From: Phoenix dactylifera
Taxonomy: Eukaryota; Streptophyta; Magnoliopsida; Arecales; Arecaceae
DNA length: 64,000 bases
Reading direction: 5' to 3'
Assembly: GCF_009389715.1 (NCBI RefSeq)
Contig: NW_024067666.1
Location: 1,901,001 to 1,965,000 of the forward strand
Shown here piece by piece: positions 12,283-25,928 of this stretch (position 1 is the first letter of the stretch; every line of letters begins with the position of its first letter). Below the pieces are notes generated by a model. It did no database searches and was not told where the DNA came from. It was given only the letters and a program-made list of their open reading frames with translations. The position numbers were made by a program, and so were the translations under genes.

Positions 12283-15200
12283 ATGGAGGGAGAGGAGATA
12301 GGGCTGGTGCTGGCCCGAGCAACGGAACTCCGCGCCAAGATCAGCAACTGCATCGATCGGAGCGGCGGCATTCGAGGCCGGGAAGCCGATCCTGGCGACG
12401 GTGGAACGGCGTTGACAGCGGCGGCAGTGGCGGCGGCGGCGGCGGAGGAGGAGGAAGAGAGCCTCCTGAGTATCCGCCATGCCCTCGAGTCACTGGAGCG
12501 GCAGCTCGCCGCCTTGCAGGTATTTATCTTTTTCTCCGCTGTTATTTGCTTTTTTGCTGTCTGATGTTTGTAGCGCGTTTTGGATTTAGGGTTTCTTTAT
12601 GTTTTGATTTAAAAAGTAAAAATAAAAAATAAACATATATTTTCAGTGAAGCAGGTCTGCAGAGGAGTCCTAAAGATGGCAATTTTTTTTGGATCTTTAG
12701 AATGATTAGCCGTGATAGGATTTTGTTACAGATTATGAAATGGGAGTTCGTTAGTGTTGAAGGTGTCAATCGAGGCCTCAGGGGGAAAGATCTAGGTTGG
12801 GTATTATTGAGAGAGGGATTCTATTGGATTTATATGCTTGGAATAATAAGAAAACTAGAGAAGAAATGCTAAAGTAGGTATCGAAGTTTGTTCTGACTCG
12901 GTTTAGTAGAGATCATAAAGCATTGACAGAGGTGCAGAGTACTTAATGAATTGTGGCTGCTAGAAATAGTAAACAACCCAACTCCTGCCACGAGGTTTGA
13001 TGCAATCAAGACTAGAAGATCACATATTCATAGCAAAGCATTGGATAAGCAAGCTATTCCAACAAACTTCTAAATGGAGCCTTTATTTCTTGGTTGTGTC
13101 ATTATGCGTCTTTTGCTTCATTCTTCTGGGTCTGGGAGTAGAGATCAGCTATTCATTCAATATAATTTGACACATTCTTATCTTCCTCTTTGAAAAATTA
13201 TGTATAAATTTTACGCTGTCTTTCACCATAGGAAAGTTCGATTCCTTGGCAACACTGATTTCTTCACTAACCCTTCATTATATATTAAATATTCACCATT
13301 AAGTGAATCTTCGACATTATTATCCTTAAAGTTCAACCTTTTCAATATTGTCTCATCATTTTAGATGGATTCTTTACACTAGATTGGACATTTCTTTCAA
13401 ATGCAATCATTTTGGACGTCACATGAAATTTGGCTATCCAGTAGCCATAGGCCTTTATGATCTTATTTTGGCTTTAGAATTGTAGATATTAAGGTGAATC
13501 AAGGTTTAAAGGGTCCAATCCATCCTAGTCTGCTCTGGATTTTCTAGATTAATTAAGGAGAGATTAGGTCCTGGTAAAAATCAGGTTATCTGGTTGTTGT
13601 TTGTTTGTACCAGCCGATATAGATTGGATTGATGACAGGGACCAGCAGTACCAATCAGGATGAATGAAGAAAAAGAAAGAGAGGGGGGGGGGGGGTATGA
13701 TGTATGTGTATATATGTACATATGTGTGTGCATGTATATATGTCTCCATATGTCTATATATATGTATGTCTATGTGTGTATAGATGTATGTATATGCGTA
13801 TATAGTTAGCTCACTGAGAGACTGGACCCATTGTGGGCCTTAGTCCCTCAACTAAAGGACCGAGAAGAGGCCCTGTACTAGTACATTATCTAAGTACAAC
13901 TCACTACTAACAAGGAAAGGGAGAAAAGAGAAAGAAGGGGAGAGATGGCCTAGATTATGGACACCACAAACTCATGCCAAATTGGTGCCAATACCAGCAC
14001 CATAAACCTGCTCATCGGCTCAGAAAACCTATCCCAATCTTAAATTATGACAAATAAACACTATAAACCCTCCATGCAACTATCAGAAATGACAAATGAT
14101 AGAAAAAAGAAAATGAGAAATAAAAAAGGCTTCCCAGTGGATTACCAGGATACCATCCTAGTAGCATTGCACCCCAATCCCTAATTGATACCCTGTCCAG
14201 AACCATATTTAAAACCTTGATGTATAATATTATCAATGTTGTTCTGGATATTTGCATAAAAGTCTCCATTTTTTCATGCTTCAATTTCTTTACATGGAAT
14301 CGATGGAGCTCTTTCATAAATTTGTCTGTACAAGTGTATTATTAAATTAATTACTTGAACACCAAAATCATCAATATGCTCCCTCCAGTCGGCTTCTTCT
14401 TGCTTTTACATATGAAGATAATGCTATAGCTGGTTTGCTTTTATTTGTGGCCCATTTTTATAGCCCCGAGATACCCTGCTTTGCTAAAGTTATTAAAGCA
14501 AGCTACTTCTTGCTTTTATGTATGAGGCTCTTGTTTGTCCTTAAGTTTGCATCGGAAGATGTAGCCATTTGGTGTGGTCATGATGGAGCTAAAATCAGGT
14601 TTGATACTAAAATTATATCCATATAATCTTTTACGAATTAAGATGCTAATTTCTTAAAGCTATTGAAAGTTGGGATAGTGTATATTATATTGGTACTTAC
14701 TATCAACCATTCAAGGGAATAACAACCTTTCCTGTTTGTGAAAGAAGACAATTTTGACTATATGGTGCTAAAGTCAAACTCAAAAGGATTGTCACTAATA
14801 AATAAAGCAGAAACCCCTCGTTGCAAGAGATGAAAGCATTCTAAAACTTTAGCCCCCCGCCAAGTGCAAAATATCTTCCTTCTTTTGGTACAAACAAAAT
14901 ATCTTCATGTAGTATCAATTAATTGCAACAATTAAAACATCCAAAATTTCAAAAAGCTACTACCAGTAAAAAAGAAGGAACTAAATGTAGGTTAAATGTT
15001 CCAAATATTCTACAAGAGTGATAGTACTAGTAAAAAGCCAAGAGCAAAGGGGAATTACGCATTGATTAACATTCTGGACAAGCTTTTAGTTGTGTAGATA
15101 AGACACTGACAGGTCTAATCCACAAAATCATGATACGAACGATTGATAATAATAGCAAAAGCCATTAATGGCAACTTGAACAACCATGAACATATATAAA

Positions 15201-18200
15201 AAAGATGCTCTATTTCCAAGCTTGGTGATGAGTAGCTTCTACGGTTCATGAAAAAGCTATCATTATTTATAGAAGGAGCAACAAAAAAAACTGAAAAGAG
15301 CATACAGAGGAGCTACATGCCATGAATTAACTAAAACACAAAATATATAAAAATACACCAAGCCTACAATATTTTTCTCTATTTTTTGAAAATCATAAAT
15401 AGATGCATGAGATATTTTTCGAAGATGAAACTGGATGTTATAGAAGAAGCAACAAAAAAAACTGAAAAGAGCATACAGAGGAGCTACATGCCATGAATTA
15501 ACTAAAACACAAAATATATAAAAATACACCAACCCTACAATATTTTTCTCTATTTTTTGAAAATCTTAAATAGATGCATGAGATATTTTTCGAAGATGAA
15601 ACTGGATTTTATATCAATATAAATGTCAAATCAATCTCAAATAAAATACTAAGTATGGGAATTATAGTACTTAGCTTACCTTTCAAGATTAAATAAATTA
15701 AATTTAAAATATAAACATGGCAATTTACCAAAAGGAGTTATAATCATCGTTACTAAAATCTTGTGATCCATGATCTGGATCTTATGATCCAGATGAAAGT
15801 AGCATTTTATGTTCAGGTTCACGTCTTGGGATCAGGATCTGTTAGGATCGTAAGCATCTCCCTCCTTTCCTTTATTTCTTTCCTTTTTCATCTTCTTCCC
15901 TTTCTTTCTTTGTTTCTTTCATTTTCTTCTTCATTCCCTTCCTTCCTTTTTTTTTTCTTTTTCCTATTCTTTCCTGTTAAATATCCATAACCTTAAAATA
16001 ATTCTCAAAAACAAAAAAAAAAAACAAAAAATGCTGTATCAGTGCATTTGCGTACTGAGAGTTAGTATAGTACTGTACCATGCTGATTAGGTACCAATAT
16101 GGTGCCTGATGTTGAAACTGCAGACCTTGATAGTGGTTGCTACTGCTGTTTTACAAACTGATCCAGTCTTCTGCTTCCCAGTGCTTCTTATCTTTGCCTC
16201 GTGGAGATGTGAATATGTTTATTTGGTTACTCCTTTTCTTTCTTGCTCCAATTTAAATCTTCTTAATAATTGTTTCTACAAGGCCAATTAGATATCGTGG
16301 TTTATCAGTTTTAAAGTGTTTCATCATGCTTATCAGTATTTCTAACTCGCTTTCTTCAAGGATGTAGTTTTCTGGGTGCTGCACTAGAATCTGCTTCGTC
16401 TCTCACTTTCTTCAATTATGAATTTTTTGATATTGTGTTTCTAACATTGTTTTAACTCTAAATTTTTTTCTTGCTTAGGATTGTATCCTTGTTACAATGA
16501 ACTTTAAACTACTAACTTCATCTCATAAATGAGGAAAAGTTTTCGGCAATTGATCAAGCTTATTCCAAGTTATGCCCTTAGAAGAAAATAGTGTAACTTT
16601 TTTTTATCCATGTGCTTGGAACTAATCTTGCTTATCAAACCTCAATGAACTAAATGACTAAGGTTGTGCTTATCCGTGAATAAACATATAACATTCTATG
16701 ACTCTTCTGTGGATATTTGGGCAATTGGAGGAATGAATTGAACTTCTTATACCGGGCAACATAAAGTTCTAATTTCATGCTTTTTGAAAAACCTGAATAT
16801 AATATGCACCTATTTAATTGCAGAAGTTGTTCATTTTGATCGCACATGACATGTCATACAAATTATGGTTCTGACTTTGAACTAAGATCAAATGTATTAC
16901 CTACTACCTCTATTGTTTACAGTTATATTTAAATATTCAAGAGTTGCACAAGAATTTTGGAAGTGAAATGACATATTTGACAGCTTTTTTACCCATTCAA
17001 AAAATAACCTTTACCATATGACAAACTGTAAGTGGTCCTTTGTCTAGATTTATCTATTTATCCTTGCTCTCAAGTTTAATTATCCAGCCCTACCCTTCAG
17101 TTATAATGACCTACAATTATGTGAAGTCGGGATCCCTTTCATAGGAGAATGATCAACTGGCCATGTTATATTTATGAGATAATCAATTATATGTCTTTTT
17201 TGAAGGTGTTGAAATTTATCTGCTATATTATCCACCCTAATGTAGAAGTGTCTCACTGATGTTAATTTCTTAATATATGTTTTGTTTGCATAAGAAGCCT
17301 CACTTGAGTGAGCATCATTAATTGATGTATATAGCAACATTTATGCTTATGTCAACGTTTATGCTTATGTTAATCTTTCATGGAGCACCCGTTTGGCTTT
17401 TAGGGATTCTTGAATAGTTTCTTAGATCATGACTGCATGATTATGCCATTTGCTATTTGTAAGTACAACATGTTTCTAAAGTGCAGACCTTGGTGTAATG
17501 ATAGGGCAGTAAGGTTGCTTGATTGTGACCTGGGTATCACAAGTTTAAAACACGGAAACAACCTTTCCACATGTGGGTATAAGGCTGCATTCATCTGACT
17601 CTCCCCACACCCTGCAGTAGCAGGAGCCTCGTGCTCCGGGATGCCTTCTTTTTTTTGTTGTTGTTGTTTTTCTAAACTACAACTTGTTTCTCATGTTTAT
17701 GTTTGGTGGATTTGCAGTATGTTGTACCCTTTCTGAATGCCTATTAAAGTAGCATATAATGCATGTCCTGGTTTATTATCATGCTTATAAGCTGTCGTTT
17801 CATCCATTTCCAGTTTCCACACTGAGAGTCTCCGGAACTTGGGAAAATTTTCTTGAATCTAGTGCAAGCTTCTTCTAACATGAACCTTCCCTGAAACTTT
17901 CAGATCAAATTTGTTTGGTGATGGTCTCTAATGAATTAAAATAAAGTATATATCCCTAGAAACTGGTAAATAAAATAACACTCCCTTTTCATCTACTTAG
18001 GAAGTTTTGTCTTCTTTCTGCTGTGCGCAGGCTCTGCAACAACAACAAAGATATGAGAGAGAAGAGATTCTAGCCCAGATTGATTGCAGCCGAATGGTAT
18101 TACTTAGCAAACTTAAGGAGTACAAAGGGGAGGACTTAGAAGTGATTCATGAAGCCACAGCCTTTGCTGGTGAAACTGTTGATCGCGATGACGGACTTGT

Positions 18201-18690
18201 CCTCCCTCCGTACCCAAGTCACCTACCTGACTTGTTTGTTCTGGATGATCTCTATCCTTCTTCACACTTCACTAGTAAGTACAAGCTTTCTCAAAATGGG
18301 TTGACAGCAGACCGCATCCATGATACCAAGGAGAGCATGGTTGAATCAGAAAAGAATCAGAGATCTCACCAGGGGAACAGAAACCCACCAAGAGGAATAA
18401 GATTTGTTTTTGGATTGGTAGCCAAGTCTGTGATGACATTTGTTAGTGTCATGTCTATCCTAAGCTTGGCTGGTTACAAGCCAATGCACATAAAAGAAGC
18501 CATTCAGTTCAAGGCCCTGGAGTTGTTCGGTAAGCCAGCAGGAGAGGAAAGACTGGGTTCTATTCAGTGCCCACCTGGGAAAATCCTGGTGATCGAAGAT
18601 GGGAAGCCCCGTTGTCTTGTTAAAGAGCGAGTTGAAATTCCGTTTGAGTCAGTTGTTTCAGCTCCAAAAATAAGTTATGGATTTGGATGA
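12283..18690 (+). CDS. PDV2: Plastid division protein PDV2, two exons
   Basis: Exon 1 is 12283-12519 and exon 2 is 18031-18690. They join in phase 0 to a 298-residue protein, close to Arabidopsis PDV2 (about 307). Hallmarks are the N-terminus EEIGLVLARATELRAKIS, a coiled-coil segment (LLSIRHALESLERQLAALQ and KLKEYKGEDLEVI), the VLPPYP motif, one transmembrane helix at about residues 203-227, and the intermembrane-space tail with QCPPGKILVIEDG and LVKERVEIPF, ending YGFG. In the family, PDV2 sits in the outer chloroplast envelope, recruits the dynamin ARC5/DRP5B on the cytosolic side, and binds ARC6 through its C-terminal tail including the terminal glycine, which is kept here. The gene appears intact. 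The 5.5 kb intron (12520-18030) is unusually long and carries repeats. The start is the first ATG after a GA-rich leader. Confidence 0.95.
15267..15608. repeat. 171-bp unit tandemly duplicated
   Basis: The unit starting ttatagaaggagcaacaa at 15267 repeats at 15438 (ttatagaagaagcaacaa) with only a few differences, ending with gaagatgaaactggat in both copies. It lies inside the PDV2 intron. Near-identity implies a recent duplication. No family was recognised. Confidence 0.9.
17484..17673 (+). mobile_element. Au-type SINE
   Basis: This tRNA-derived element reads through gcagtaaggttgcttgattg, a decayed B-box region (gtatcacaagtttaaaac), ggaaacaacctttcc and gtgggtataaggctgc. It ends in a T-run followed by (TTG)n rather than poly(A), which is characteristic of the Au SINE family. 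It lies in sense orientation within the PDV2 intron. Exact ends and target duplication are uncertain. Confidence 0.75.
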
Positions 18691-19359
18691 GAAGTTCTTG
18701 GATAAGTTCAGTTTGCTTAGCTATGCTTCTTTAGTAGATAGATTTTGTTTGATCCTTTCCGCAAGCAGAACTTTTTCACCTTTCGCATATGATTTGGCCT
18801 TACGGCCTGTGTCTCAAAGTAAAGATGCAAACTTGTATAGAATGGACTCATTACGCAGAGTAGTGCGTCTGGAACAAAGTAGATGTACAGGCATTGCTTA
18901 TTTCCTTGCATGTTGCTCTCCTTTGGATGTGCCTGTAAACTTAGATCTTAGAACTGGACTCGTCTCTTGAAATTTTTATCGGTGTGAAGAACTTAATAAT
19001 ATTTTTTGTATACACAAAACCGTATGATGTTCGCATATGTGCTCCATGAAAGCAAACATTTCAAAGTTGGTCTAAAACTCTAAATGGGAAGTGCCAGTCA
19101 TTCGGCTCTGTCCTAGTAGGTATTGAATTCATCACTAAAAGAACCCGGCTTTCTCAATAGAATCAGGCCATGAGTTCCTAATTGATAAAAATGATTTAAA
19201 CTGTAAAATAAAAATACTGAGGAATTAATAATTTTATTTACATTTATTTATTATATTATAACTTATTATGTTCCAACAAATTCATTCCGTTCTGTCTCCT
19301 TCCACGAGTCACTTTCCCTTCCTTGATGACTCAACTTTGGAAGGCACAAAGCAATTACA
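18691..19359. other. PDV2 3' flank and intergenic sequence
   Basis: The first ~300 bases are a plausible 3' UTR (tttttgtatacac, no coding signal). The rest is AT-rich intergenic DNA without a recognisable element. Confidence 0.5.
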
Positions 19360-20565
<1,206 letters not shown>

Positions 20566-20582
20566 TAAATATGGATGCTAGA

Positions 20583-21010
20583 ACACCCACGGCGCAGAAC
20601 TGAAAGCACTCTGAACTCCTTTATTCATCCACATGCATAGATTTCAAAGCACATGTATGGCCCATAGTTAAGGATCGCCCATAACACTGATCTCAAAGCA
20701 CTCCAAACTTCTTCATTTATCTACCTGCATAGATCTTAAAACATCCATAGTATATAGTTCATAGTTAAAAATCACCCACCGCACAGATTTTAAAGTACTC
20801 CGAACTCCATCCTCTTACATAGATCTCAAATCACACTTAATATATGACTTAGCGAAGGATCACCCACTGCACAAATGTCAAAGCAGTCCAAATCTCTTCA
20901 TTCATCCATGTGCACAGCTCTTAAAGCACTCTTAATATATTGTCCATAGTAAAGGATCATCCACCACATAGATCTCTGGGCACCCCGAACTGCTTCACTC
21001 ATCTACATGG
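20583..21010. repeat. Degenerate minisatellite, about 4.5 units of ~93 bp
   Basis: Units begin near 20584, 20680, 20772, 20860 and 20960. Each carries variants of cacccaccgcacagat, ctcaaagcactccgaact, cttcattcatcc and atagttaaggat. Unit lengths vary and identity is moderate, so it is an old array. It directly adjoins the truncated phytoglobin copy. Confidence 0.8.
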
Positions 21011-22428
21011 TCAAAAGACGTTTGTAGATGTCTGAAGATGGTGAGTAAACTAATGGCGTTGGCTGGTTGGGGAGCTAGAGAACCACTTTGGAATGATTTG
21101 GAAACTTAAAGAGTTAGTTTGAAACTTTTAAAATTGAGGGGGTGTATTTGGGATACCTCCAAAGTAGGGAGAGTGTCTCTATAATTTTGTGTGTTAAGAT
21201 CCCCAAAGCTGGGACCTACGCCAAATAACTCCATAAGCCTCCATACTGTTGCACTTTGTCTCGTGAGTCATCAATTTTGCAAGTTCCAGTATTTTGAAAT
21301 TTTTTTAATATCTTAATAAAATTGAAACCCATAATCTCCTGCAAGCAAAGTACCAACATAACTAGGTCCTCCTTAGTTTTGACCCAATCTAAGTAGAGAA
21401 CTGAATTCAGGTCTAGCAAAGTTAGAAGTGAAGCTCAACAATGTAATGTGTCAAAGTTCAGCTCCTAGCAATTGGAACAGCTAGACATTCTGATCTTTGC
21501 TCCAACATATGAATATAATTCCGGCAAATAATAATTTTACCTTTGCTTGTTTGTTCCTTTGCATGTGCTAGCATTCCCCTTCACATATTGCCAAAAAAAG
21601 AACCATCAAATAATTAGAATATTGAACAAAAATACCATCATATTCATAGTATCATTGCATAAGTTCATAACCACCATACAGAGCTCCAACTTATTTGGTC
21701 ATATAAAAGCAGTATTTGGGTGAAACAACCATTAAGTACATGCCAACAGACGAAAGGTAGTTCCTAATGATACATGAAGAGCTATCACAAAGTTAGAGCA
21801 CTAATATCTTCCTCCAAGATCCTCAAGTTGGTTGCATAAAATCCATCTGCACAAGAAAAGAAAGAAGGACAGCAACATCAAGTCAAAAAAATGATCACTA
21901 TTGTGAGCACATGTGAAGTACTCCAGAAAATCAAGTGAAAAATATGCATGATACCATGAACATATATAATTTTCCAAAAATTCACCTACTACATGTAGAC
22001 AGTTTGCTGCATGTCCTTGAATTAGTTGACAGTAAACAATAAGATGCGGACTTAGGATATCAGGGGTGGAAGAGAAGCATGATTATAAATCTCGGTAGCA
22101 GTTCCCTTCAACCAGATCTTCAAATCCTTCGTACTCAGCATCCAGTCTCGAAATTAGGGGTGCAAACAAGCTAAGCCGAACCAAGTAAAAGGCTGCTTGG
22201 GCTTAGTTCCGCGTGGACTACGGATACTAAAACAACATATGATGTAGAAGCAAAACACCGTCTCACAAATCTAACAACAAATAAGACTAGTTTAGCCAAA
22301 CAAGATTTGGATAGGAATTCTAAAATGTATGATGATATAGAAAAAAATTCCATTTTTTTCGACAAAAAGAAGCATGATATTTAGAAAACAAAATGTTACC
22401 TCATTGCGAAGAGAGAACCTTGTGTGCT
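21011..22428. other. Intergenic sequence downstream of the NLR gene
   Basis: No gene is seen. Around 22155 aggggtgcaaacaagctaagc resembles a hAT-type MITE terminus without a partner. The last few hundred bases are probably the 3' UTR of the minus-strand NLR gene. Confidence 0.45.
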
Positions 22429-25075
22429 CTACTCATGATCTTCAACATAATCATTTAAGTTGGTGCTGAACCCCGAGGGACTCTTGGAGATGTATCTGGA
22501 TCTATAACTACTCTTGGCATATACGTAGGGGATATGTTCAATCTTGGGCCAATCTAAGCCATCATTGAGGCATCTGCGGAGTAGTTGTTCATCGGCCTCG
22601 ATCTCAAGCTTGTTGAGTGTAGGGAAGTCAGTTAACCACTCTGGCAGGGCCCGCATGTCATGATCTTTCAACTTCAATGTTTTCAAGCTAGGAAGGTCTG
22701 AAACAACCTCTAGATTAGGGCTGTCAGCTATTTTCAGTTCTTGGATGGAGGAAAAGCCCCTGATTGCTTTTAGACTATCGCAGGATACTATCTGCAGCTT
22801 TGTTAGGGTAGTGGCATGGTGAACAAGACCAGAAGGAAGAGACCTCAACTTTGGACAATCATGAAGTGCCAATTTTTTTAACTTTGGTACGGTTGTCAAT
22901 CTGTCATCATCCTTCACCTCCCATTCCCATTCCTCCCAGTCGGGCATCTCTGCAAATATCAATTTTGTTAACTTTGGAAAAATTTGCATCCTGCCACCTT
23001 GATCACTGCTACAATCAGGTTCCTGACCCAGAAATTCAGTCCCAATCTTTTTGATAGCACGTGCTCCTACTATGTAGAAGGAATTCAAGTTTGGGAGCTT
23101 CCCTAGTGATGGAAGCTTCGCCAGTTCTGATTCAACAAGCAGAAGAAACCGCAGGTTTTGCAACTTTCCGATCCCTTTAGGAAGGCTGCGTAGATTTGCG
23201 CCCCCGAGGATCAAGAACTGCAGATTTACAAGGTTTCCTATGCTCTCTGGTAGGGCACTTATGTCGGAAAATGACAGATCTAAATAACGTAGATGTATGA
23301 GATTTTCTAAGGAGTCTGGCAATTTTTTGATCAGAGAGTTTGAAAACTTTAGTACTCTCAGACGGAATCAGATTGTCGAGATCATTCTCTTGGATTTCTG
23401 CCGAGTCTAGCAGCAGAGTCCTTAAAGATTTGTGCCCTTCCAATGCACCAATAAATGCTTGGCAGTTTTCTCCTGTAACATCACCCCGTAAGCGACGTGG
23501 CTTCACTGAAGATGAATTAATTGGGACTTCCCCCCCATCATTCACAACCAAATTCTCCTCTCATGCTAAAAACCGAGCAAGAGACCATAGTATATCATGC
23601 ACGGTGCAATTTGAAAAATTATCTGGACCTGGTTGCAAAAAACTCCTCTGAACAAGTTCCCCATAATAATCTTCACCTAACTCTTCCAATGTTAGATCTC
23701 CTTCTTCATGGATGAACCCTTCAGAGATCCAATAATAAATTAGAGCTACACGATTGAATATATAATCCTCAGGGAACAACGAGCAATATAAAAAGCACTG
23801 CTTAAGATGAGATGGCAAGTCTTCATAACTTAACCATAGCGCTGGTTGAACCTCTTGGGAAAAGTGGGTCGAAGAAGACCAAGGATTGCTTGAAAGGGTT
23901 CTAAGAACTCTCTCCCACTCCGTCTTGGTCCCGCTCTTTGTTGATAATACTCCTCCAATGGTCTTAATAGCAAGAGGAAGACCACCACATTTCTGAACAA
24001 TCTCCTTTCCGATATCCTCTAAATCTTCGATCTCTCCCTCCTCCCCGCTCAAAGCCACCTTCTTGCATAGCAGCACCCAACCATCTTCAGCAGTCAAGAG
24101 CTCCACTTGATGATGAGGTCGTACAGCCTTCATTCTCGATGCAACCCCATGGCTTCTTGTGGTCACAAGGACCCTACTTCCAGTTGCCGCACTCTGCAAG
24201 GGGTTTCGGAGTAAATCATTCCATACTTTTGGGTCCCACACGTCATCCAAGACGAGCAGGAATTTCTCATTTGCGACGGCGTTTCGAACCTTGGGCTCGA
24301 GCTGTGCTCTGCTAGAAGCGCCTCCTGGATTGCCCTTCGCCTGAGTGATGATCTCTTTCAGTAGACTGGTCTCTTCAAAATCTTTGGACACACAGACCCA
24401 GAGCGTCATCAAGAACTTGGTTGTTATCCTTTCATCGTTAAAAATCTTCCGAGCAAGAGTGGTCTTGCCAATTCCCCCAGTTCCTACGATGGCATGTACA
24501 AGAATATTTTCCCGACTATCCTCGTTTATCAACAACTCCACGAGTTTGTCGGTATCCTTCTGGATATTGGACCCTACGATATCAAGCTCAGCTACGGGAG
24601 ATGTCTGCCTGCCAAATAGAGAAGTGGATCGGTGGTCACCGCGGTCGGCGGAAAAGGGCTGGAGATTAAATCTAGAACTGTCTTGCAAGATGTCGTCCAG
24701 CCTATGATTGAGGCCTTTGATTCTCCTGCCAATCTGATGAGCAAACACCGTCTTGCCAAAGCAAGGGCAATAGAAGAGGCAAGAGCAAGGTTGACTTCTA
24801 GAGGAGACTGCAGCTTTAGATTTCTCGGTCTCGATCTGGCATTCGTCGAGGATGTCATCAGCGTCATACATGACGTCCTTCAGGTTCTTGAGCCAGTCGT
24901 CTATGGCTTTGTTCTGAATCCTTCGATTTTCAGCATCGACGAGGACGGCGTTTATGGTTCCGAGTCTTTGTTGGAGCCGTTTGATCTCTCCCTTCACACC
25001 CCAGAGCATGGCCACCTCATCATTCACCAAAGCGACTAGGACATCAAGGAGCTTTGAGATGAAGGGATCAGACAT
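22429..25075 (-). pseudogene. CC-NB-ARC-LRR (RGA/RPP13-like) resistance gene, disrupted
   Basis: This intronless gene on the minus strand starts at 25075. It has an Rx-type coiled coil (residues about 1-135, DADDILDE at 71-78) and an NB-ARC with P-loop GTGGIGKTT (about 198-206). Kinase-2 KFLLVLDDVW (271-280), RNBS-B GSRVLVTTRS, GLPLA (365-369) and RNBS-D CFLYCSLFPEDY follow. The MHD position reads VHD (492-494). LRRs follow (LENLIHLRYLDLSF, LPKGIGKLQNLRFLLL) to 22429. Two lesions interrupt it. An in-frame TGA at 23561-23563 comes just after RFLA. A one-base shift near 23320-23350 comes before KLPDSLENL. Apart from those, the ~880-codon frame is clean. That fits a recently dead gene, a null allele, or assembly error. 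In the family such proteins sense pathogen effectors in the cytoplasm. Confidence 0.9.
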
Positions 25076-25721
25076 CTCCTTCTTGCACGATGATCTCTAG
25101 CAACCAAAATCTGGAAGAGAGGAAACAGAACAGAGAACACCTGGGATGTCGGTAACCAATTAACAAAGATGAAAAGTAAGCAAAGTGTGGATTAACCACA
25201 CTGGCAGCTGGATCTAGTTATCTTCCATTAACTTGGGTGTCCTCTCCGGAGCTTAATATATTCAGAATTTTTTTATTGGGATTCTTTGTTCGTCAGACAG
25301 CCTTCATTAAAGTATGAATTGTTTTACATCTACTTATTGCTCCTTGTTCTGTTAAAGAATTTATTATACATCGACTTAGTTTAAATCAATTAAATTGAGT
25401 GAGGGAATTACCTTACTTCCTCCCCATTCCATCAAAATACTTATTGCTACTTCTTGGTGGAATCTATTAACCCCTTTCTTGGTTTTGAGCTCGCTTAATT
25501 GGAATATTATGTAATAAATCTAACCTTCAAGAGGAGCAAATCCCAGTATGCCAAAATAAATTTGCCTTGGTCAAGGTCCTTCCTTTTTAGTTTATAAATC
25601 TAACCCGCCATATGTGAGCCGCCATTGTACCAAAAAAATAATAAAATAAAATAAAAAAAATATAAATCTCTCTTGGCTTTTTGTTCAAAAATCAACACTT
25701 CAAAATTCTTTTATGCCAAAT
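25076..25721. other. Upstream region of the NLR gene
   Basis: AT-rich sequence expected to hold the NLR promoter on the minus strand. No clear TATA box was fixed, and no other gene or repeat was seen apart from an A-rich run near 25630. Confidence 0.4.
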
Positions 25722-25928
25722 GGTTTGAGCTATATCTTTCACGCGAAAGAATGATTCATCTTTTGTTGCAACATCAACCATTGAATTGCACAATGGCCAT
25801 TTTGAGATCTGTGCAGATGGATGAATAAAAAGGCTGGGATCCTTTGAGATTTGTGCAAGATGTAATCCAATGGTTGATATCGTGAAAAAAGATTAATCAT
25901 TCTTTCGCAGGAAAGATACAACCCAAAC
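25722..25928. mobile_element. Short MITE with ~50-bp terminal inverted repeats
   Basis: The left arm (ggtttgagctatatctttc, then gcgaaagaatgattcatc) is mirrored at the right end (gattaatcattctttcgc, then gaaagatacaacccaaac). The arms are about 50 bases with a few mismatches, and the total is about 207 bp with no coding capacity. The superfamily is not fixed. Confidence 0.75.

Larger units (their letters stand above)
12520..18030 (+). other. 5.5 kb PDV2 intron, mostly non-coding repeats
   Basis: The intron is bounded by gcag/gtattta and tgcgcag/gct. It holds a poly(G) and TATG microsatellite region (13684-13800), a two-copy tandem duplication (15267-15608), a CT-rich tract (15860-15965) and an Au-type SINE (17484-17673). 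No other exon with supported splicing was found, so the whole stretch is taken as one intron. Confidence 0.8.

Noticed and set aside
22155-22428. hAT-like terminus aggggtgcaaacaagc
   Set aside because: No partner terminus or target duplication was found, so it is noted only as a possible remnant.
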